Position numbers and translations under genes: made by a program. From Acanthacorydalis orientalis (Eukaryota; Arthropoda; Insecta; Megaloptera; Corydalidae), in the NCBI GenBank assembly GCA_034766995.1, contig CM068322.1, positions 6,318,089 to 6,382,088 of the forward strand: a stretch of 64,000 nt of DNA, written 5' to 3'. Below, piece by piece: positions 28,044 through 36,100 of this stretch (the first letter of the stretch is position 1; each line of letters starts with the position of its first letter). The notes beneath the pieces were generated by a model. That model made no database searches and was not told the DNA's origin. It saw nothing but the letters and a program-made list of their open reading frames with translations.

Positions 28044-30160
28044 CATCATCTGTTCATAATTTACCATCTCTCGCGATTTTTTCTTTATTATCTTCTCTTA
28101 CTGCTCGCATATCAAGTATTAACTTCTTTCTATCATCTATTATTTTCTTAGTAAAATCTTGCACCATTATTTTATGACCAGAAATTGTATTACAGTTTTT
28201 AAAAATTTCATGTTTTTGTCATGTGAAATCAATTCTATTATTAATGATTTCCTTTCTGTAAAAGATGAGTGTACTCTTTTTATTCTTTTAATATCAGTAT
28301 TTTGTAAATTTAATTCGTATGTGTTAAAATTTTAAATAATATTTATGCCATTATTATTACTTGATTGTATTCGTCTAAATATGAGATTATAGTCTTTTAA
28401 CTTATTGTTTATTGTTTTCATATTTGTTTCATTAATGTTTATTTTTCTTTATTACCTTATTGTCATATTTTAATTTTTTATAATCAATATACATTTTTTA
28501 TACTCTTTATTTAAAAAAAATTGTCTAATCTAGCTTTTCAATTTTGCTGCAGATGTAGTCAATCTTATCTTCCATTTTTATTTATTACTATCTTTTGTAA
28601 TTCATTTCAAATCGTAACATGTTCCGTTTATTACTTGCATATATTACCATTTACCACTATCCTTGGTTTGTTTATATTTTTTTTACGTCTTCTTTATATG
28701 TTAAATTTTACTTTCTTTATAAATACTTATTACTTCTGTATTATTTTCTGATTTTTATTGATGGATTGTCTTATAATTTTTATTGCTCAATTTAAACTAA
28801 TGTTTCATATTTATTTAATATTTTGGAAATGTATTTGTTATCCACTTTAATTATGTTTTTTTTTCTTTTTTATGTGTACAGTACACATGATGTATAATCG
28901 GTTCTTCATAAAATAAAAATGCTAAAGAGCCAATGACACACACGGTGTGTCAACATCTGATATGTACGAGAAAAGTTTACAATATTAATTTATCATCTTC
29001 CAAACATTTTCTATTTCCCTAATTTTCAAACATAACCAAAAAAAATTTTGGTTCCTAGGGATTGTCTTATAAGAAATGTTTCCTTTCAAATGGGTTAAGT
29101 AAATGTGTAAGTTTGAAAATTGCCTTATACTGTTCAAATATACTCGATTATATTAATGTATAAATTTCTGTTGTGTTTTTTATCTAAAAAATATATACAT
29201 ATTGAAGTTTATTTCAGTAAAAAATATTTGATAGATTTTAGAGAATATAAAAGAAACCAAACAGACATTTTAACTATGTTTCAGGGAATAAAACAAAACT
29301 AAAACTTCTTAAAATGAAAAGAAAACGTTAAAATAATATATTATAATCAATAAACGTGTATTTAATAGAAGCAGATCTTTAAAATTATGTATTTTATTTA
29401 TCTTGTTCTAACACTTTTTAACCAGGTTTTGAATTTTATTAATTCGATAAGATTAAAATTAAGAATAGCGATTATACCTATTCAATATTAATAGAGATTT
29501 ATTTATAGAAACTTATTTATATAAGCTCGATTTAATTTATATACCTCACATTCGAATCTGATGAATTTATAAAATAATTAAATAACACAAAATTAGAATC
29601 AACAAAGAATATTAAATTCGAGCTAAAAGATATCAAACTGTATACTAAAATAAATATTATCAATGTTATTGAACGAGATTGACGTACAAAGCCAAGGGAG
29701 ACAATAATTCGAATAAATAAAGCAGAGCTTATTATCTACCATATTTCTAGTATAGTTCTATTTCCAGCACAGAATACGTTATTTTCGATTTGTGTAAATC
29801 ACGCATTGTATTTAAATAAGGTACGCACGGAAATTCCCGATTAAATTATTCAAGCCTTACGAACGTGCATCGTGTATCGATACCAAGAAGATGTTCGACA
29901 CCTGTCATAAAAGATGCACGGCAAACGGGCGTCGTCCTATACGAATACATTGAAACATTTAATGAAATATAAATAATTCGCGGTCGGCGTGCAGTGACAT
30001 GTCGTGACACTTCGCTCTGAACTCTCAAACAGTATTAGAATTGGATATTATATCGCATGACGGCATCGAAGCGACGACTGTTCGATACAGGGAAATAAGG
30101 TCAATATATATAACAATAACACCAGTCGTATCAATGCACACAAATACATTTTAAGCAAAC

Positions 30161-30246
<86 letters not shown>

Positions 30247-32450
30247 ATATGTTAATGTATGTATAAGGTGTGAAAATATAGTTCTCACTAAGTCTTCACA
30301 AGTTATCAGATTATTTACGATTTATATCGTAAGATATATTTATTTTAACACGTTAATGATATTTTTATTACTGTTATAATATTAATAAAAGGTACTTTAA
30401 ATGCCTAGACAAGCACTTCGATATATAATTCAATAGAAACCGGTTTATGCGATTTAGGTCTAGATAATCAAAAGAATAATAAATTACTGGATCAGTCTAT
30501 CAAGATTACTGAAATCGAATAGATACACTAAAATATGCTTTGAGGTATTGGTACAGACTATAACAAAAAATCAAATATAGACAAATATAAATAGGTTACG
30601 CAATTAAGTAGCTTTTAAATACATGGGCAACAAGAGCATATGGTTTAAATAATCTATAAAAGTTGAAAATAACTAAATAGGCTTATTAAAGAAAACAATT
30701 AAAACAGACCACGAAAACTAAAAAGTTCTTCTTATTCAACAATATATAACTAATTGAAAACGAATTTCGAAATGGAATATTATCTAAAATATACCAATGT
30801 ACATACCATACCATGTACAGATACCAATAAAACATAGAATATACTTTTTTTGAGTGCCACAATTACGGTGGAGAAAAGGGATGGAATTAGGAAAAAATGT
30901 AAATATTTTATTAGCTAAGATCTATCACAAATAAAATAATAAGCAAATTATACAATACATTTAAGAGAACAGGATCTGTAAATGATTAACTAAGATCAAA
31001 ACATCCCCGTGTCTCAGTTCATGTTGAAAATACAGTTTGAAATGTCATCATGAATGTCTGGATCACGGCATACAACTACAGAAACATTCGTAAAAAAGTG
31101 GCACATACTTGACTTGAATATATGTGCATGTTTCTACATTTTATATTCTGTGGTTAAATTCACTTTCACAAATTAATTATTGTCTCGTCCAACAAACCAC
31201 AAAAAAATCCGATTGAATGTTCAATATATGATTGATAATTATTTTTAATTGTTACTTAAGTGTATTTTAATAGCAATGCTATCATCTAAAGCACAGAAAA
31301 AACACTTCAAGAATGAATTCATTGCCAGATAATCGACAATCAAAAATGATTAATAATTATTTATTGTCCATTTTTAATCAATTTTTTCTTGTTTACGAGA
31401 TCATTTGAGAAAAATACTTTACTTTATCTTCGATAGAGGATAATTTGATTACTATTTAACAATAAAAATGCATTAATCTTTTTTTTTAAAGAACACATTC
31501 CTTATTTTGTCAAGAATATGTTACTATCCGTAATATAGATAAATTACAAAAAGGTGGCGGTTTTCACTTAGATAACTATATTTAATTAAAGACTATAAAA
31601 GTTCATGAGATATTTTTGAGTACCACTTTAAATAGAATATGTAATCGTTTAACTTGTGTATTATTAGTTCATGAAACAGACATTTATAAAATGCAGGAAG
31701 TAATAGCTGTTGTCATAAAAATATCTGGCATACTTTCAGTTTTTAATTTTTTTACATAACATTAACAATATTTTTCTTAAACATGTTTTCAATAAACATG
31801 TCTTTTGTTTGACAAAAATGTAAGTAATATTAAGCTCATATTATTAATATCTAAAAGTTCATAGTTGTAGTTTCATTTATCACTACTGAAAGTATTTTTA
31901 GCAACGATTATTTATCAACAATTATTTATTTGTTGTATTTGGTGTACTTTCAATTTTTAAAATGATTTTGTACTCAAAGAGATAATAAACAAGCTTTTTA
32001 GTTTTATTTATAAAAACAAAACATTTAATTCATGCATTGCTGCCAAACACTCAAGTATAAAAAAACAGGTCAGTACGTGAATTCAGAGATTTAAAAAAAG
32101 TTGTTGATTATAAAGAATCCGCAAATTATAAGCGACTTCAGAATTTTAAAATGAAAAGATTATTATAGTTTCAAACAAAACTCTTTTATTTCCTTACACG
32201 AAGTTCAATAGTAAATATCCAGAAGAAAGAATAACTACTCAATGATAATTAAAAGAAAACATTACGAAATTTCAAGTAGCAAAAAAGAAAATAAAAAAAA
32301 TATAATAACGTAAGGACGAATTAAACACAATATGTAATACTCCTCTTTTCAAAAATTTATTTAAGTCTGAAAATAAATTTTATTTAATAATAAGTATTTT
32401 TAAGTTGATTTTCTACAAACTTTATCATCACATTCTGTATATTATATACA

Positions 32451-32511
<61 letters not shown>

Positions 32512-33118
32512 AAATGTTTGTTGTTCTCATTTTTCTTGTACTTATTCCCATTTAAATATTTACTTTTAAGATAAATAAATATTTAGTTCAGTTAATTGAA
32601 TCATCAGTTCGCTCGATAAGAAATAACTATTATTATCTCCATATACAAATGAGTCCAACTTTACAATTTGCGTCATCATATTTTCTCCAATCATAAAATA
32701 AATACCATAAAATTACCCACTCTTATCGAAAACAGTGTTAAAGAAATATATTAAAGAGACAAAATAGTATTTTATTATTTATATTTGTTTCGTTACAAAA
32801 CCGACAGTGTAACCAATAACAATACATCCCCAAAATATTATCTTCATATTATTATATGAATCTGTTTATCATCTTTTTTTAGAAGTTCGATTTTTGGTTT
32901 GTTTTGCTTCAGTCAGCTGGTTGTTATAGAACGATCGATAAATATAGAATGAATGTAGGATAGAGAGAACAAAATCATAGCAATTTTTTCACAAAAAAAT
33001 TGTCTCTGTTAGAGAAAAACATTCAAAATGATTCAAATCTTAAGAAGATTTAATGATTCAAGATTTACAATGCAGATTTACCGTTATGAAATTTTAACGT
33101 AAAAATGATCGTCAATAC

Positions 33119-33185
<67 letters not shown>

Positions 33186-36100
33186 TAAACAAAAGTTATA
33201 TCCAAGTATTGTATATTAATACTTTAAAGACGACAGAAAGTAAAATTTACCGTATAAAGAAGACCTAAAAAAAATATAAAATATAAACAAGAAGGTAAAA
33301 AACTTAAACAAACATCTTTCATAATTGAAAATTATTATCTCTGGATTTGTCTGACAATATTGAATACTTTTTCTCAATAGACTGGTATATTAATATGCAA
33401 TAGTTTCTTCTTACGTTTAATGTATTTTCAATTTTTTAAAAAATATATATATTATAAAAATAAAGTTTTCACAATTGTGTATATGAAAAGACATTTGATT
33501 AATTCAAACATCACACATTCTTTACATGAGTGTAAAAAATTGACACTAGTTGATTTCCAAATGAAAAAAATGTTCCCCATCAAATCAATACGTCTTTGCA
33601 TACATCCTTCACCTACTTTACAATTTTTTAACATTTCTCTGAAACTACTAAAAAATAAACCGAGGGAAATTAAATCGAAATTAGTTTTAAAACTTATAAA
33701 AAGTATGGAGTTATTGTTAACATGTGCGAGAATTGAAAAATTTCTGTACGGAATATAAGACTAGGACTTTTTCAATTCATAAGCTGTGAACTATGACTTT
33801 TTTTGATACTTTCTTCACAAGGATCGATACCTTGAAAATGTTAACAGACTGGAAGTTGAAAGCAACAGGTATAATTCATGAAAATCATATAAACAATCCT
33901 ATTAACATTTCCAATGTTTTGTATGTTGAATATAGTAATTAAATTTTAATCAGAAACTGTAATTTAAATTTATGCAAATCTTAGGTTTACTTAACTAATT
34001 TTGTCGGTTCAAAAAGTTTAAAAAGAATATAATAGTTAAAGTTTAAAAAGTTATTTCAGAATTAAAAATTAATGGGAGGATTTATTAGATAAGCAAGTAA
34101 TTCTATATAAGATTAGAATACCTTAAGAACGGCGATGATTGTAAATGTTTTAATTGTTTAAGAAATGTTGTATATTTTTTCTCAACCTTTTTTTTACGAA
34201 TCCTTGTTTTCAATAATTAATTTTATAAAATCAGATCTAAGAAACTGAATGAGAGACAGATTAGTAATTCTTCAATACTATTAGATAATAAACGATTTAT
34301 AAACCAAATATACAACAATTATCAGGACACACAATAACAAATATCTTACTAATTTTAACATTTTAAAAATTCTATTGTCAATAAGTTTTATTTCAAATAA
34401 AATGTATTTTTTTATTAATCTAGATTTTTTTAATACCTGAATAGAGTGTGGAAGTATTAATATTAACTGATAAAAATGACCAAGAATCAATTTAAAATAA
34501 AACAATAGTTGGCACACGACACATACTGAATTTTTTAAGTTTGTCGCAAAACATTTTAAAAATGTCCGCCATTCGTTGGATATATATTTTATTTGATTTA
34601 ATAGGTACAAAAATTCAAACTGAAATGAATTTGAATTAAATATTGTAATGTCATTTTTTATGTTAAAACTATAAACGTTAATCAATAGATATTAATATAA
34701 AGTAGTCGAATAAAATAGAGTATATATCCATATTTTCCCTATTAAATTAATAACACATAACAATGATTTAAAAAATAGTTACTAAATAAAATTGAATTAA
34801 AATTTGCGGAGAAATTTATCATTAGTTAATTATTCAAAAATATTTACTAACATAAAACAGAATAATTGGTTTTTATATTACCAAATACCATATAATACTG
34901 AAAACTATTGCCATTTACTATATAAATGATAACTTGAGTTGATGTCTGTATGAAATCGGTAATTTTGAATTGAGAACTGCATCAAATACAAAGTTATTGA
35001 GTTTGTTTATATGTTTAGTAATTACCGTAATAATTAGCAAGAAAATCCATATTTTGTAATAAGTACTTAAAGAAATGATTTTATAAAATCACACCATATT
35101 TTTTTTACTAAATATATTTTTATTTTTCATTGAACTCTATAACTACAATTTCAATACTGTGTTGTAATATAGAATCAACAGAATCATGTTGTAATATCAA
35201 TTATATAGAATACATAACTAAGAGTTGTTTTTCTCAATTTTAATATACTCGTATCATTTATATTATTACATTTTATTTTTTCTCATTTACATTCTTTTTT
35301 TCTTTATATATACCTGTACTAATTTTATAGATGTAAATGATTCAAATTTATCCAATTTGTCGTTGATTCAAATTTATGTCTGGATTAATGTTATTTCAGT
35401 GTTTACATTTTTTTAATAGTACCAAATTGTCAAGAATAATAACAAAAAAGTTTTCATCAAACGAATTAAAATCATTAATGGATTGTAGTTTTTCAATTAC
35501 CTTATGCTTTTGTTTTTATATGGCTTTCTATATTATACAATAATATAATACAATAATAAGCAGTTCTAAAGATATAAATATACTTAACATACAATATCTA
35601 ACGATAATGATAAGATAAGAAATTAGTATTTAAAGCTCATCCCGATTAAGCAAATTTATTTTTCGTAAAATCCTTCCAATGAAAATAATCTAAGGTGTTA
35701 CATAAATTTTATAAATATTGTAAATATATTTACTTGAATACGTCACCATATATTTTGCATGAATTTATCTACGATTTTCAATTATAAATAATTTATTTGA
35801 TGATATTAGTGTTAGTCCAATTAATAAATTGTTCGGTTTAAAATTACAAAATTTTCTATCTGAAATGATAGTATGGCAAAACGTGTATTTAGACCATATC
35901 ATATTTTCAAAACTTAAAAAATGATTTATTTCTTGTAATGCTTACACTTTAAGTGTATAAATATATTCATCTGTAGCCATTTTTATATTAAATTGAAAAA
36001 GCATATTGGACACTGACAAGTGTAAGCAAATGTACGTTTTATTTACCGTATTGCCATATCAATTAATACAGATACAGGCGCTGCCGTTGTGTGTCATAGA

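Noticed and set aside
33420..33758. 112-codon plus-strand open frame
   Set aside because: Slightly less biased than its neighbours but unrecognisable, inside an intron and without other support.
34281..34685. 134-codon minus-strand open frame
   Set aside because: Composition is that of AT-rich DNA (I, L, K, N, F, Y), with no recognisable domain, no splice context and no neighbouring support.
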